Assembly (NCBI GenBank): GCA_013298565.1
Contig: JAAFIC010000033.1
Span: forward strand, 1 to 32,819
Reading direction: 5' to 3'
DNA from: Alphaproteobacteria bacterium
Lineage (GTDB): Bacteria; Pseudomonadota; Alphaproteobacteria; Elsterales; Elsteraceae
Length of the DNA: 32,819 bases
Positions 22,920-31,020 of the stretch are shown here, one piece after another. A program made the position numbers and the translations under genes. Below the pieces are notes generated by a model. It was not told where the DNA came from and did not search any database. It saw only the letters and a list, made by a program, of their open reading frames with translations. Every line of letters starts with the position of its first letter. Positions within the stretch are counted from its first letter, which is position 1.

Positions 22920-23550
22920 CCGTCTCCCGCGCCTCGCGGTCTTCCAGGTCGAGGCTGGTGGGGATGGTATAGCGCGCGCGTTCGATAAGCCCTGTCTTCG
23001 GCATATAGGCGCGGCCTGGGTCGGCGAGCAGTACCGGCACCCCGCGTGATGCCACGATTTTGGCCCAGGCGATTGCTTTTTCGGCCAGCGTTTTCTCGTA
23101 GCACATATCGCCCACCAGCAGCAGATCAAGGCTCTCGGGCGGCGGGTTTGCCAGCAGATCGGTGCTGAGGGCGCGCACTTGCGGCAAGCCGTTGGCTTCA
23201 GCGTTCAGAGTGATCGCGGTGCAGGCGTAAGCATCGATATCGGCAGCCAGCACCGATACTGCACCGGCTTTTGCCGCCGCGAGCGCGGTAATCCCGCAGC
23301 CTGCCCCGAGATCGAGCACGCGCTTGCCTGCCGCCACGTCAGGGTTATCGAGCAGATAGCGCGCCAGCGCCTGCCCGCCCGGCCACGCGAAGGCCCAATA
23401 GGGCGGCGGCAGGTTCGATTGCTGTAACTCGGCTTCGGTCGCCTGCCACAGCGGCAGGGCTTCGTCGGCGAGATGCAACAGCAGTTCGGGAACGGCGCTC
23501 GGGGATTTCAGCGCCGTTTGCGCGCGGATGAAGGTGAGCGCGTCAACCAA
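22897..23550 (-). CDS. SAM-dependent methyltransferase (PrmA/ETFB-lysine methyltransferase-like)
   Basis: A class I methyltransferase of about 217 residues. The SAM site is VLDLGAGCGITALAAAKAGA, followed by LAADIDAYACTAITLNAEAN, and motif IV-like DLLLVGDMCYEK. The N-terminal LPPPYWAFAWPGGQALARYLL block is typical of the group containing electron-transfer-flavoprotein beta lysine methyltransferase and ribosomal L11 methyltransferase relatives, so a protein lysine is the likely substrate (inference). Both possible starts are TTG. The one at 23550 has GGGGGA 6 nt upstream and is preferred; one at 23568 would add six residues. It overlaps the end of ubiA by 8 nt and is co-transcribed with it. Confidence 0.85.
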   Translation of the reverse strand: MVDALTFIRAQTALKSPSAVPELLLHLADEALPLWQATEAELQQSNLPPPYWAFAWPGGQALARYLLDNPDVAAGKRVLDLGAGCGITALAAAKAGAVSVLAADIDAYACTAITLNAEANGLPQVRALSTDLLANPPPESLDLLLVGDMCYEKTLAEKAIAWAKIVASRGVPVLLADPGRAYMPKTGLIERARYTIPTSLDLEDREARETVIYALMA

Positions 23551-24454
23551 AAAACAATCCCCCGACAAGTAATGGGATCAGCACGAGCCAGCCGATGAAA
23601 CGGTTGGCGCGGAACAGCACTAGGCACTGTTCGGGATCATCAATGCGAAGCCACACTAACTGCCACAGGCAATGCCCGGCGACCAGGACGGCGATCAGCA
23701 GCGCAAGCCCCACGCTCCACCCTGCTGCGAGAACGGCAGCAGCCATCAACACGATTGTTCCGGCATAAAAGAAGCCCAACCACTGCCCCGTCGCAGCCCC
23801 AAAGCGCAGGGCGGTGGATTTCACGCCGATGCGCGCGTCGTCGTCCTTATCCTGATGGGCGTAGATCGTATCGTAGCCAAGCGTCCAAAGAATCCCCGCG
23901 CCGTAGAGCAGGAGGGCTGGCAGATCGAGAGTGCCGCGCGCTGCGGTCCAACCCATCAAAGCCCCCCAGTTGAAGGCGAGGCCCAGCACAAATTGCGGCC
24001 AGTGAGTGACGCGCTTCATCAGCGGGTATAGGGCGATCAACAGCGTCGAGGCCAGCCCCAGGGCGACGGCGGTATTGTTCAGCGTCAGCAGCACCGCAAG
24101 ACCAACGAGACATTGCGCCGCGAGGAAAACCGTCGCGTGCCTCATCGAGAGTTCCCCCGACGCGAGCGGGCGTAGGGCCGTGCGGGCAACTTGCCGATCG
24201 AACTCCCGGTCCATCATATCATTGACCGTGCACCCCGCGCCGCGCATGGCGAACGCGCCAAGGGCGAAGAGGAGATACAGCCAAAAATTCTGCGACCCCG
24301 CCAGCGCGAGGCCCCACCAGCATGGGAACAACAGCAGCCAAGTGCCGATGGGCCGGTCCAGCCGCGCCAGCTTGGCATAGGGCCGCAACGCTGCGGGCAG
24401 CAGAGCGATGAGGCCGGTTTCCTGAATATCACTGCGGTTCGTCATGGGCGGCAT
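23543..24454 (-). CDS. ubiA: 4-hydroxybenzoate polyprenyltransferase
   Basis: A 303-residue integral membrane prenyltransferase that joins a polyprenyl chain to 4-hydroxybenzoate in ubiquinone synthesis. Both aspartate-rich sites are visible: NDMMDREFDRQVARTALRPLASG and AHQDKDDDARIGVKSTALRFG. The N-terminal block PYAKLARLDRPIGTWLLLFPCWWGLALA is typical of UbiA, and eight to nine membrane helices are evident. Ubiquinone would feed the respiratory chain that ends in the oxidase encoded earlier, though other oxidases may be used. Two starts (24454 and three codons in) are possible; neither has a clear ribosome site. Confidence 0.96.
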   Translation of the reverse strand: MPPMTNRSDIQETGLIALLPAALRPYAKLARLDRPIGTWLLLFPCWWGLALAGSQNFWLYLLFALGAFAMRGAGCTVNDMMDREFDRQVARTALRPLASGELSMRHATVFLAAQCLVGLAVLLTLNNTAVALGLASTLLIALYPLMKRVTHWPQFVLGLAFNWGALMGWTAARGTLDLPALLLYGAGILWTLGYDTIYAHQDKDDDARIGVKSTALRFGAATGQWLGFFYAGTIVLMAAAVLAAGWSVGLALLIAVLVAGHCLWQLVWLRIDDPEQCLVLFRANRFIGWLVLIPLLVGGLFFG

Positions 24455-24499
24455 GATTGGCGCAGCGCCTCAAGAAAACAAGGTGAATTGATCTTCGAG

Positions 24500-24539
24500 T
24501 GCCGGAGGCGGCGCGTCGGCACCCTCCGGCATTCCGACG
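24500..24539. repeat. Two mutually exclusive hairpins in the ubiA-DUF4394 gap
   Basis: TGCCGGAGG (24500-24508) pairs with CCTCCGGCA (24523-24531). CGTCGG (24514-24519) pairs with CCGACG (24534-24539). The stems interlock, so they either compete or form a pseudoknot. There is no U-tract. The 272-nt divergent gap 24455-24726 otherwise shows only the AAGGA ribosome site of the downstream gene. Confidence 0.45.
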
Positions 24540-24726
24540 ATTTCTGCAGCCTGATTTCAAGAAAAGTGAAATAGCCCGATAGCGCCTACGGCAAGGGCCA
24601 GACCCTTATATTTTTCCTAACGTCGATTTTCGGTGAACTGCTGCATCTGGCGGCGGGTCTCGCGCCTAAAGAGGGTGGGGGATGCCTCTGCTGTTTTTCC
24701 AAAATTCCAATCGAAGGATGCGACAC

Positions 24727-25536
24727 ATGACACGCTTTTCGAGCCTCGGGCTGACCGGATTGATCGTCGCTGTTGGGGCCGCGTTGGTTCCGGCGGCAGC
24801 TTCCGCGCAAACGGCGGTGTCCTGGGTGGGGCTGCTGCCGGGCAATAAGCTGGTGCAAATTGAGGGGCAGACGGCCCGCGTTTCCAAAGCCATGCCGATT
24901 AAAGGCGTCGAAGGCACTGTCGTCGGCATCGACGTGCGCCCGGCCAACGGCAAGCTCTACGCCCTCACCACGAGCGGCGGGCTTTACACGGTCGATGCCA
25001 AAACAGGCACGGCGACGATGGCAAGCCAACTCTCCCAAGCCGTCAATACGGGCCTGAACCCGGTGGTGGACTTCAATCCGCTGGCTGATCGGCTGCGCGT
25101 GTTGGGCGTGGGCGGGGCGAGCTACCGCATCAATGTCGATAACGGCATGGTCACGGTCGATGGGTCGCTGAAATATGACGCGGCAGACGCAGCCGCCGGG
25201 AAAACCCCGATGGTGCAGGCTGGGGCCTACAGCAACGCCTTCGCTGGAACCAAGGAAACCGCGCTCTATGATATTGATAGCAGCCTCGGCACCTTCCTTG
25301 TGCAAGCCCCGCCGAACGATGGGATTCTGAAGACCCGTGGGCCGTTGGGTGCCAAGCTCACCTCCCCCCTGGCCTTCGATATTGTCGCCGATGGCGCGGG
25401 CGGGAACCTTGGCTATCTCGTGTCGGGCAAAAGCCTCTACACGGTCGATATTGCCAGCGGCAAGGCCACGAGGAAGGCCGCTTTGAAGGGCCTGTCGGGC
25501 GTGCTCATTGATATTGCGGCCCTGCCGAAGATGTAA
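24727..25536 (+). CDS. Secreted DUF4394 domain protein
   Basis: A 269-residue exported protein. The signal peptide is LGLTGLIVAVGAALVPAAASAQ; the rest is a DUF4394 domain, a beta-propeller-like repeat. Visible repeats are VVGIDVRPANGKLYALTTSG, GLYTVDAKTGTATMASQL, VDFNPLADRLRVLGVGG, ALYDIDSSLGTFLVQAPPND and LYTVDIASGKATRKAALKG. The family is common in proteobacterial and actinobacterial secreted proteins and has no proven activity. ATG at 24727 is fixed by AAGGA 8 nt upstream and by the signal peptide beginning there; an earlier in-frame ATG at 24682 is not needed. It is a single-gene transcript closed by a strong terminator. Confidence 0.86.
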   Translation: MTRFSSLGLTGLIVAVGAALVPAAASAQTAVSWVGLLPGNKLVQIEGQTARVSKAMPIKGVEGTVVGIDVRPANGKLYALTTSGGLYTVDAKTGTATMASQLSQAVNTGLNPVVDFNPLADRLRVLGVGGASYRINVDNGMVTVDGSLKYDAADAAAGKTPMVQAGAYSNAFAGTKETALYDIDSSLGTFLVQAPPNDGILKTRGPLGAKLTSPLAFDIVADGAGGNLGYLVSGKSLYTVDIASGKATRKAALKGLSGVLIDIAALPKM

Positions 25537-25546
25537 GCCCAACCGG

Positions 25547-25577
25547 GCGGGCGGGGGCGTTTGTCCCCGCCCGCTTT
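25547..25577 (+). terminator. Intrinsic terminator after the DUF4394 gene
   Basis: A perfect 10-bp GC stem, GCGGGCGGGG (25547-25556) with CCCCGCCCGC (25565-25574), has an 8-nt loop and is followed by TTTGTG. It stands between convergent genes and ends 5 nt before the stop codon of the SDR gene. Confidence 0.82.
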
Positions 25578-25581
25578 GTGA

Positions 25582-26343
25582 TTATTTCGCCGCCATGCGA
25601 ATCGCGCCGTCCAGCCGAATCGTCGAGCCGTTCAGCATGGTCTGGCGGCAAATCGTTAGAACTAGGGCTGCATAATCTTCTGCCGTGCCGAGGCGGGACG
25701 GAAAAGGGACGGAAGCCGCAAGGCTTTCTTGTACCGCAGGCGGCATGGCGGCCAGCATGGGCGTGCCGAAAATCCCCGGCGCAATGTTCATTACGCGAAC
25801 GCCCTTGGATGCGAACTCCCGCGCCAGCGGTAGCGTCATCGCGGCCACCCCGCCCTTGGAGGCGGCATAGGCGGCTTGACCGATTTGGCCTTCAAACGCC
25901 GCGACCGAGGCCGTGGTGATAATCACGCCGCGTTCGTTATCGGCGAGCGGATCTAACGCCAGCATTCCGGCGGCAGCGAGGCGCACGGCGTTGAACGTGC
26001 CAATCAGATTGACCGAAATCACCTTGCTGAAGGCGTCCAGCGCCAACGGCCCATCGCGCCCCACCGCGCGCGCTGCCGGCGCAATCCCGGCGCAGGCGAC
26101 GAGAATGCGGGCGGGGCCGTGGGCAGCAGCGGCTTTAGCGCAGGCGCTTTCGAGGGCGCTCGCATCGGTTACATCGGCGGGGCAGGCGAGGGCACCAAGG
26201 GCGGCGGCGGCTTGGTCCAGCTTTACCCCTGGAAGATCGACCAACGCCACTGTCGCCCCAGCGGCGATCAGCGCTTGTGCGGTGCCGTAGCCAAGGCCCG
26301 ACGCGCCGCCCGTCACCAGTGCGACCTGTCCTGAAATCTCCAT
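25582..26343 (-). CDS. SDR family 3-hydroxyacyl-CoA dehydrogenase type II (HSD10-like)
   Basis: A 253-residue short-chain dehydrogenase very like the HSD17B10/HADH2 group, which oxidises 3-hydroxyacyl-CoA with NAD in branched-chain or fatty-acid degradation. The cofactor loop is TGGASGLG (residues 11-18) and the catalytic residues are Ser146, Tyr159 and Lys163 (QAAYAASKGG). Group-specific text includes VAAFEGQIGQAAYAASKGG, NIAPGIFGTPMLAAMP, VPFPSRLGTAEDYAALV and the ending IRLDGAIRMA. The usual NNAG motif reads ACAG. GGGGGAAA lies about 7 nt before ATG. The gene stands alone; no acyl-CoA dehydrogenase or thiolase is nearby. The 51-nt gap to the chemoreceptor gene upstream holds nothing else. 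Confidence 0.92.
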   Translation of the reverse strand: MEISGQVALVTGGASGLGYGTAQALIAAGATVALVDLPGVKLDQAAAALGALACPADVTDASALESACAKAAAAHGPARILVACAGIAPAARAVGRDGPLALDAFSKVISVNLIGTFNAVRLAAAGMLALDPLADNERGVIITTASVAAFEGQIGQAAYAASKGGVAAMTLPLAREFASKGVRVMNIAPGIFGTPMLAAMPPAVQESLAASVPFPSRLGTAEDYAALVLTICRQTMLNGSTIRLDGAIRMAAK

Positions 26344-26394
26344 TGGTCGTTTCCCCCTAAACCATTGTTTGCAAGTCTGTGCCGACGATGCAGG

Positions 26395-28089
26395 TTATGC
26401 GACGCGAACGGACTGAACGAAGTTTTCTACTTCCAGCTTAAGTTTGTCGGATTGGCTGGCGAGGTTGGCGGCAGCACTCAGCACATGGGCGGCGGAGGAA
26501 CCTGTTTCCGCCGCGACCGCCGAAACGGTGGTAACGGCTTTGGAGGCTTCTTCGGTACCGCTTGCCGCCTGCTGCACATTGCGGCTGATCTCGCCAGTCG
26601 CGGCCCCTTGCTGTTCAATCGCCGCTGCAATCGTGGTGGTGATCTCGTTGATCTGGCCGATGACCGTGCCAATCGCGCCAATTTCGGTCACGGTTTCCGA
26701 GGTGGCCGATTGAATTTGGCTCACTTGGGCTTGAATTTCCTGGGTTGCCTGGGCCGTTTGATTCGCCAGCGTCTTCACTTCGGCTGCCACTACGGCAAAG
26801 CCTTTGCCCGCATCCCCGGCGCGCGCGGCTTCGATGGTGGCATTGAGGGCGAGCAGATTGGTTTGACTGGCAATCGATTCGATAATCTGTACGATCTCGC
26901 CGATGCGCTGGGCCGCGACCGCAAGCCCACTCACTGAACGGCTGGTTTTCTCGGCTTGGCTCACCGCCTGCCCGGCAATCGTCGTGGATTGCGACACTTG
27001 GCGGGAGATTTCACGGATCGAGGCCGAAAGCTCTTCTGCGGCTGCGGCGACAGAATGGACATTCGTTGCGGTTTGTTCTACGGCAGAGACGGCGTTTTGC
27101 GTTTGTTGATTGGTGCTATCGGCAGCGGCGGTCATCGAGCGTGCGTCGATATTCAAATCGCGCGCTGCCGTGCCGAGGGTATCGACAACGGCGCTCACGC
27201 TGCGCTCGAACCTATCGGCCAGCGCGCGCATCGCCTCGGCACGCTCGGCAGCAGCGCGAGCTTTTGCGGCTTCCTGTTCGGTAGTCAGGCGAGCCACTTC
27301 GGTGGCATTATCTTTGAAAATCTGCACGGCTCCGGCCATTTCGCCCACTTCATCGCCCCGGCCCGTACCGGGAATAGTGACCGATAGATCCCCCGTAGCG
27401 AGCTTTCGCATCGCCTCGGCCAAGGTCCGCAAGGGCCGAACCGCAGCCATCGACCAAAAGGCGAAGCCAGCGCCCAGCACAACAGCCCCACCTGCCAGTA
27501 ACAGCGTTAAAAACTGAAACCCGCGCGCAATTTTGCTGGCCCTATCGGCGATGATGTTATTCTGCTTTTCCTCAAGATCAATGAACTGGTTGATCCGCGC
27601 CAACCACTCCACGAACAATGGGCGCGAAAGCTCAACGCTTTTCTTAATTTGTTCCAAGTCGCCCTTTTGCTGCGCTTCTACCGCTTGCTTGATGAGCGGC
27701 ATGGTCTTGCTCTCGGTTTCTTTAATGCTGGCGAGAATGCGGCGCTCTTCAGAGTCAGTGTCTTTGCGTTGCGCTAAGAGAGCATCGAGCGACGCGGCGG
27801 ACTCGGCGTAGAAGCGCGCCAGCCTTTCGGTATCGCTCACCACTGCCTTAGCGGCGGCTGGGTCGGTCAGGAGCGCCAGATCGCGCACATTGATCGACCG
27901 ATCATGCACACTGCCGCGAAAGTTGATCGCATAGCGTTGCTTTACGCTATTGATGTCGTGGATCTGCGTTAGATCGGCATCAATCTGATTGACTTCGTGG
28001 ATGCTGATGACGGTAAGCGCCACAAGGAATACCAGAATGGCGGTAAACCCAAGGGCCAAACGTGGCCCAATTCGCATCGACATCGCCAT
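26395..28089 (-). CDS. Methyl-accepting chemotaxis protein with four-helix-bundle sensor
   Basis: A 564-residue chemoreceptor. TM1 spans about residues 11-30. A periplasmic helical domain (about 31-189) resembles the four-helix-bundle MCP sensor (4HB_MCP). TM2 spans about 191-213, a HAMP domain about 214-267 ([20 protein letters not shown]), and the rest is the cytoplasmic signalling coiled coil. The hairpin tip reads [40 protein letters not shown] across roughly 380-440 (given in parts: [20 protein letters not shown] then [17 protein letters not shown]). There is no C-terminal NWETF-type CheR tether. Ligand is unknown; no che genes adjoin. The start could also be the third codon, since no strong ribosome site decides it. 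Confidence 0.95.
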   Translation of the reverse strand: MAMSMRIGPRLALGFTAILVFLVALTVISIHEVNQIDADLTQIHDINSVKQRYAINFRGSVHDRSINVRDLALLTDPAAAKAVVSDTERLARFYAESAASLDALLAQRKDTDSEERRILASIKETESKTMPLIKQAVEAQQKGDLEQIKKSVELSRPLFVEWLARINQFIDLEEKQNNIIADRASKIARGFQFLTLLLAGGAVVLGAGFAFWSMAAVRPLRTLAEAMRKLATGDLSVTIPGTGRGDEVGEMAGAVQIFKDNATEVARLTTEQEAAKARAAAERAEAMRALADRFERSVSAVVDTLGTAARDLNIDARSMTAAADSTNQQTQNAVSAVEQTATNVHSVAAAAEELSASIREISRQVSQSTTIAGQAVSQAEKTSRSVSGLAVAAQRIGEIVQIIESIASQTNLLALNATIEAARAGDAGKGFAVVAAEVKTLANQTAQATQEIQAQVSQIQSATSETVTEIGAIGTVIGQINEITTTIAAAIEQQGAATGEISRNVQQAASGTEEASKAVTTVSAVAAETGSSAAHVLSAAANLASQSDKLKLEVENFVQSVRVA

Positions 28090-28161
28090 TGGTTTCTCAC
28101 TGTCTCACAAGAAAAATAGAGTACGCCGGAACCCTAACCGCGCCTGCGGATCGGCGCAAGC

Positions 28162-29967
28162 CTACCCGATGCGACGCCTGAAGCGAATGCCCTCGCGCAG
28201 CATTCGCGTAATCTTCGCCCACCGCTCCATACCCTCGGGCGGGCGTTCCGGTTCAAGGTCGATCCCGACTTCCAGAATGCGGTCTTCCTCCACCGTTTTG
28301 ACGATTAGATCAATAGGGCCTAAGCGGGCGCGGTCGCCGATGGTCGGTAGGATCGCGAGTGCATCGGCCATATAGCTCGCGATCGTAAGGCCGCCTGCGC
28401 CTTGCGGGACCGGTACACCATACAGCTTACCAAGCTCGTCCATCGTGTGTGATCCGTCGATGGTGAATTCGCCTAGCAGGGCATCCGGGTCGGCAATTCG
28501 GGTCGATTTCGGGCCGAACAGCCGGTCGATAGGGCCAAGGTGCGCGGTATCGGTGCGAACCAGCAGATAATCGCCCGGCACCAGGGTTGCGGCGGCATTT
28601 GGGCCGAGGGCGAGGCCCTCCCGCAAGACCATCAACACTTTAGCGTCGCCCGGCAACGACAGCGCACCATCGGGGCGGGTCAGAATCGCGCTATCTGCCG
28701 CGATTGCGTAGCCCGACACGGCGTTCTCCCCCTCTACCGTGCCGGGGAGGGCGATATCGAAGCGGGCGGGCGGCGGCGCTTCCGCTGGAACCGTGAGGCG
28801 CAGCAGGCGTGCCAGCGGGGCCAGCGTCCAGCCTTGCACCAGGAGCGAGAGCACCACCACCACGAACGCCACCGAGAAATAGGCCATGCCGCCCGGCGCA
28901 CCCGCCAGCACCGGCACAATTGCCAAGAAGATCGGCACCGCCCCGCGCAATCCCACCCACGAGACGAAAATCACTTCGCGCCAGTTAAAGCGGAACGGCA
29001 GCAGGCACAACGCAGTCGCTAAAGGCCGCGCCACAAACATCAACACTAAGGCAACCCAAAGCGCGGGGCCGAGATATTCGACCAAGGAGGCGGGCGTCAC
29101 CAGTAGCCCCAACATAAGGAACAGGGCAATTTGCGCCAGCCACGCGAAAGCATCCAAAAATCGTTCAATCCCCGCGTGCGCCTTGCTGCGTTGATGGCCA
29201 ACCAGCAGCCCAACCAGGTAGATCGCCAGAAAGCCGGAGGCGTGAACGCTTTGGGCCGCGCCGAACACCATCAGCGCGCCGGCCAGCGTGAAAATCGGGT
29301 AGAGGCCAGGTTCGATGTCAATTCGCCGCAAAATTCCGCGCAAGGCAAACCCGCCTGCCGCGCCAAACGCCGCCCCGCCAACCATTTGCAGAAGAAAGAA
29401 CGGGATTGGACCGATACTCACGGCCCCCTCGCTGTTCGGCGCGAGGATTGTTACCAGCAGCAGCGTGAGGAAAATCGCCATCGGGTCGTTCAAGCCGGAT
29501 TCCACCTCCAGCGTCGCCCGCACGCGCTTGTGAATATCCACCTTATTTTGCCGCATCAGCCCGAACACGGCGGCGGCATCGGTGGATGCCACAATGGCCC
29601 CCATCAGCAGCGCCTGCACCCAATTATGCGAGAAGGGCGCAATCGCCCCGGCAACAATCCCCGCCGACAGCCCCACCCCGACGGTTGCCAGCACGAAGGC
29701 CGGAAGCCCCGCTTGTCGAAACTGGCTGAGCGGCGTTCGCAAACCGCCCTCGAAGAGAATGATCGCCAGCGCGGCACTGCCAATTGTATAGGCGGCTTGG
29801 AAGTCGGAAAACAAAATCCCGCCCGGCCCGTTTTCCCCCGCGAGCATACCGAGGGCGAGGAAAACCACCAGCAAGGGTGCGCCAACGCGCGTCGAAACCA
29901 TGCCCGCAAAAATGCTCAACAACAGCAGCGTACCGATAAGCAGAATAAGCTGATTGCTGGCGTCCAC
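28162..29967 (-). CDS. K+/H+ antiporter, NhaP2/CvrA type
   Basis: A 601-residue CPA1-family antiporter expelling K+ in exchange for H+. About twelve to thirteen membrane helices occupy residues 1-390. They include the transport-site helix GAIVASTDAAAVFGL and the EVESGLNDPMAIFLTLLL motif. The cytoplasmic part carries a RCK_C/TrkA-C-like region (about 395-480: LPGTVEGENAVSGYAIAADS and following) and a CorC/HlyC-like C-terminal domain, the NhaP2 architecture. GTG start with GGGGAG 4 nt upstream. It is a single gene; the 72 nt between its stop and the chemoreceptor start show no clear terminator. Confidence 0.92.
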   Translation of the reverse strand: MDASNQLILLIGTLLLLSIFAGMVSTRVGAPLLVVFLALGMLAGENGPGGILFSDFQAAYTIGSAALAIILFEGGLRTPLSQFRQAGLPAFVLATVGVGLSAGIVAGAIAPFSHNWVQALLMGAIVASTDAAAVFGLMRQNKVDIHKRVRATLEVESGLNDPMAIFLTLLLVTILAPNSEGAVSIGPIPFFLLQMVGGAAFGAAGGFALRGILRRIDIEPGLYPIFTLAGALMVFGAAQSVHASGFLAIYLVGLLVGHQRSKAHAGIERFLDAFAWLAQIALFLMLGLLVTPASLVEYLGPALWVALVLMFVARPLATALCLLPFRFNWREVIFVSWVGLRGAVPIFLAIVPVLAGAPGGMAYFSVAFVVVVLSLLVQGWTLAPLARLLRLTVPAEAPPPARFDIALPGTVEGENAVSGYAIAADSAILTRPDGALSLPGDAKVLMVLREGLALGPNAAATLVPGDYLLVRTDTAHLGPIDRLFGPKSTRIADPDALLGEFTIDGSHTMDELGKLYGVPVPQGAGGLTIASYMADALAILPTIGDRARLGPIDLIVKTVEEDRILEVGIDLEPERPPEGMERWAKITRMLREGIRFRRRIG

Positions 29968-30022
29968 GCGGCTCCCCCGATCTTTCTCGACTCAAGGCTC
30001 ATCATGACCGATTTTCAGCCCA

Positions 30023-30054
30023 GCGGAAGACGGTAAAGGCGGAAGACGGTAAAC
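30023..30054. repeat. 16-bp tandem duplication upstream of rsmE
   Basis: GCGGAAGACGGTAAA occurs twice, at 30023-30037 and 30039-30053, in a 16-bp head-to-tail arrangement differing only in the last base. It lies between the divergent antiporter and rsmE genes, 66 nt before the rsmE start. It could be paired activator or repressor half-sites or a recent slippage duplication. The rest of the 152-nt gap has no gene. Confidence 0.75.
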
Positions 30055-30119
30055 TCTGCCGCATTACGTTTGCTGTGCCCGTCTGCTCGGGATTTTCTTA
30101 AAAGGATCAAGGCGACATC

Positions 30120-30992
30120 ATGGCCTCCGACGATGATATTTTTGCGGCACGGTTGTTCGTGCAGGCCGATTTGACGCCGGGGGACGGCCTTACGCTCGAC
30201 GCGCAGCAAACCCACTATTTGCGTGCCGTCTTGCGCCTCGGCCCTGGCGACAAGCTGGCGCTGATCAATGGCCGCGATGGCGAAGCCTTGGCCGTGGTGG
30301 AAAAGCTCGATAAACGCAGCGGCCTCGCGCGGATCGAAAAGCTCACGCGCCCTTTCGCGCCCGAGCCGGATTTGTGGCTGTGCTGTGCGCCCATCAAACG
30401 CGCCCGGCTGGATATGATGGTGGAAAAAGCCACCGAACTTGGGGTCTCTCGCCTGATCCCAACCCTCACCCGCCGCACCAACGCCGGGCGTGTCACCACC
30501 GAGCGGCTGCGGGCGATTACCCAGGAGGCAACCGAACAATGCGAGCGCCTGACGCTCCCGGAGGTGGCGGAGGCGGTGCCGCTCGCAAAACTCCTCGCCG
30601 ATTGGCCAGAGGGCCGCGTGCTGCTGATGGCCGACGAAGCGGGGGATGCCCCCGATGCCCTATCGGCCCTCGCAACCCTGCCCCAGAACGCAAAGCTCGC
30701 CGTGCTGATCGGCCCCGAAGGCGGCTTCGATCCCACTGAGCGGGAGATGCTGAAGGCGCTTGCAATCGGGGCCGTGTCTCGGCATGGTGAGGATGAGGTT
30801 AACAGCGTTAGCTTGCCCGGCTCTGGGGGGTCAGGCTTTGTCTTGCGCGTTAGCCTAGGGCCGCGCATTCTGCGGGCCGACACGGCGGCGATGGCCTTGC
30901 TGGCGCTGGTTCAGGCGCAGCGGGGCGATTGGCGGGAACACGGGCCGCGCGGCAGCGCGCTGGCGTCAGGATTAAAGCCCCCGGCCTTCTGA
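30120..30992 (+). CDS. rsmE: 16S rRNA (uracil(1498)-N(3))-methyltransferase
   Basis: A SPOUT-class methyltransferase modifying U1498 of 16S rRNA. Typical parts are a PUA-like N-terminal domain (RLFVQ, then THYLRAVLRLGPGDKLALIN), CCAPIKRARLDMMVEKATELG, RLIPTLTRRTN, EATEQCERLTLPEV, LIGPEGGFDPTEREMLKAL and VSLGPRILRADTAAMALLAL. At 290 residues it is longer than the usual ~240-250. The excess is an in-frame block of about 25 residues (219-243) between the GPEGGF loop and VSLGPRIL, both parts of the cofactor knot. AAGG precedes ATG. It lies 28 nt before gshA, a pairing common in alphaproteobacteria. Confidence 0.93.
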   Translation: MASDDDIFAARLFVQADLTPGDGLTLDAQQTHYLRAVLRLGPGDKLALINGRDGEALAVVEKLDKRSGLARIEKLTRPFAPEPDLWLCCAPIKRARLDMMVEKATELGVSRLIPTLTRRTNAGRVTTERLRAITQEATEQCERLTLPEVAEAVPLAKLLADWPEGRVLLMADEAGDAPDALSALATLPQNAKLAVLIGPEGGFDPTEREMLKALAIGAVSRHGEDEVNSVSLPGSGGSGFVLRVSLGPRILRADTAAMALLALVQAQRGDWREHGPRGSALASGLKPPAF

Positions 30993-31020
30993 AGGCGGCG
31001 CGGCAGAAACGAGGGATTTT

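Noticed and set aside
24586-25542. 318-codon open frame on the minus strand opposite the DUF4394 gene
   Set aside because: It mirrors a gene with a signal peptide, ribosome site and terminator; its own sequence is Arg/His/Gly-rich with no domain.
29131-30036. 301-codon open frame on the plus strand opposite the antiporter gene
   Set aside because: It is Gln/Arg/His-rich antisense translation of membrane helices; no ribosome site or family match seen.
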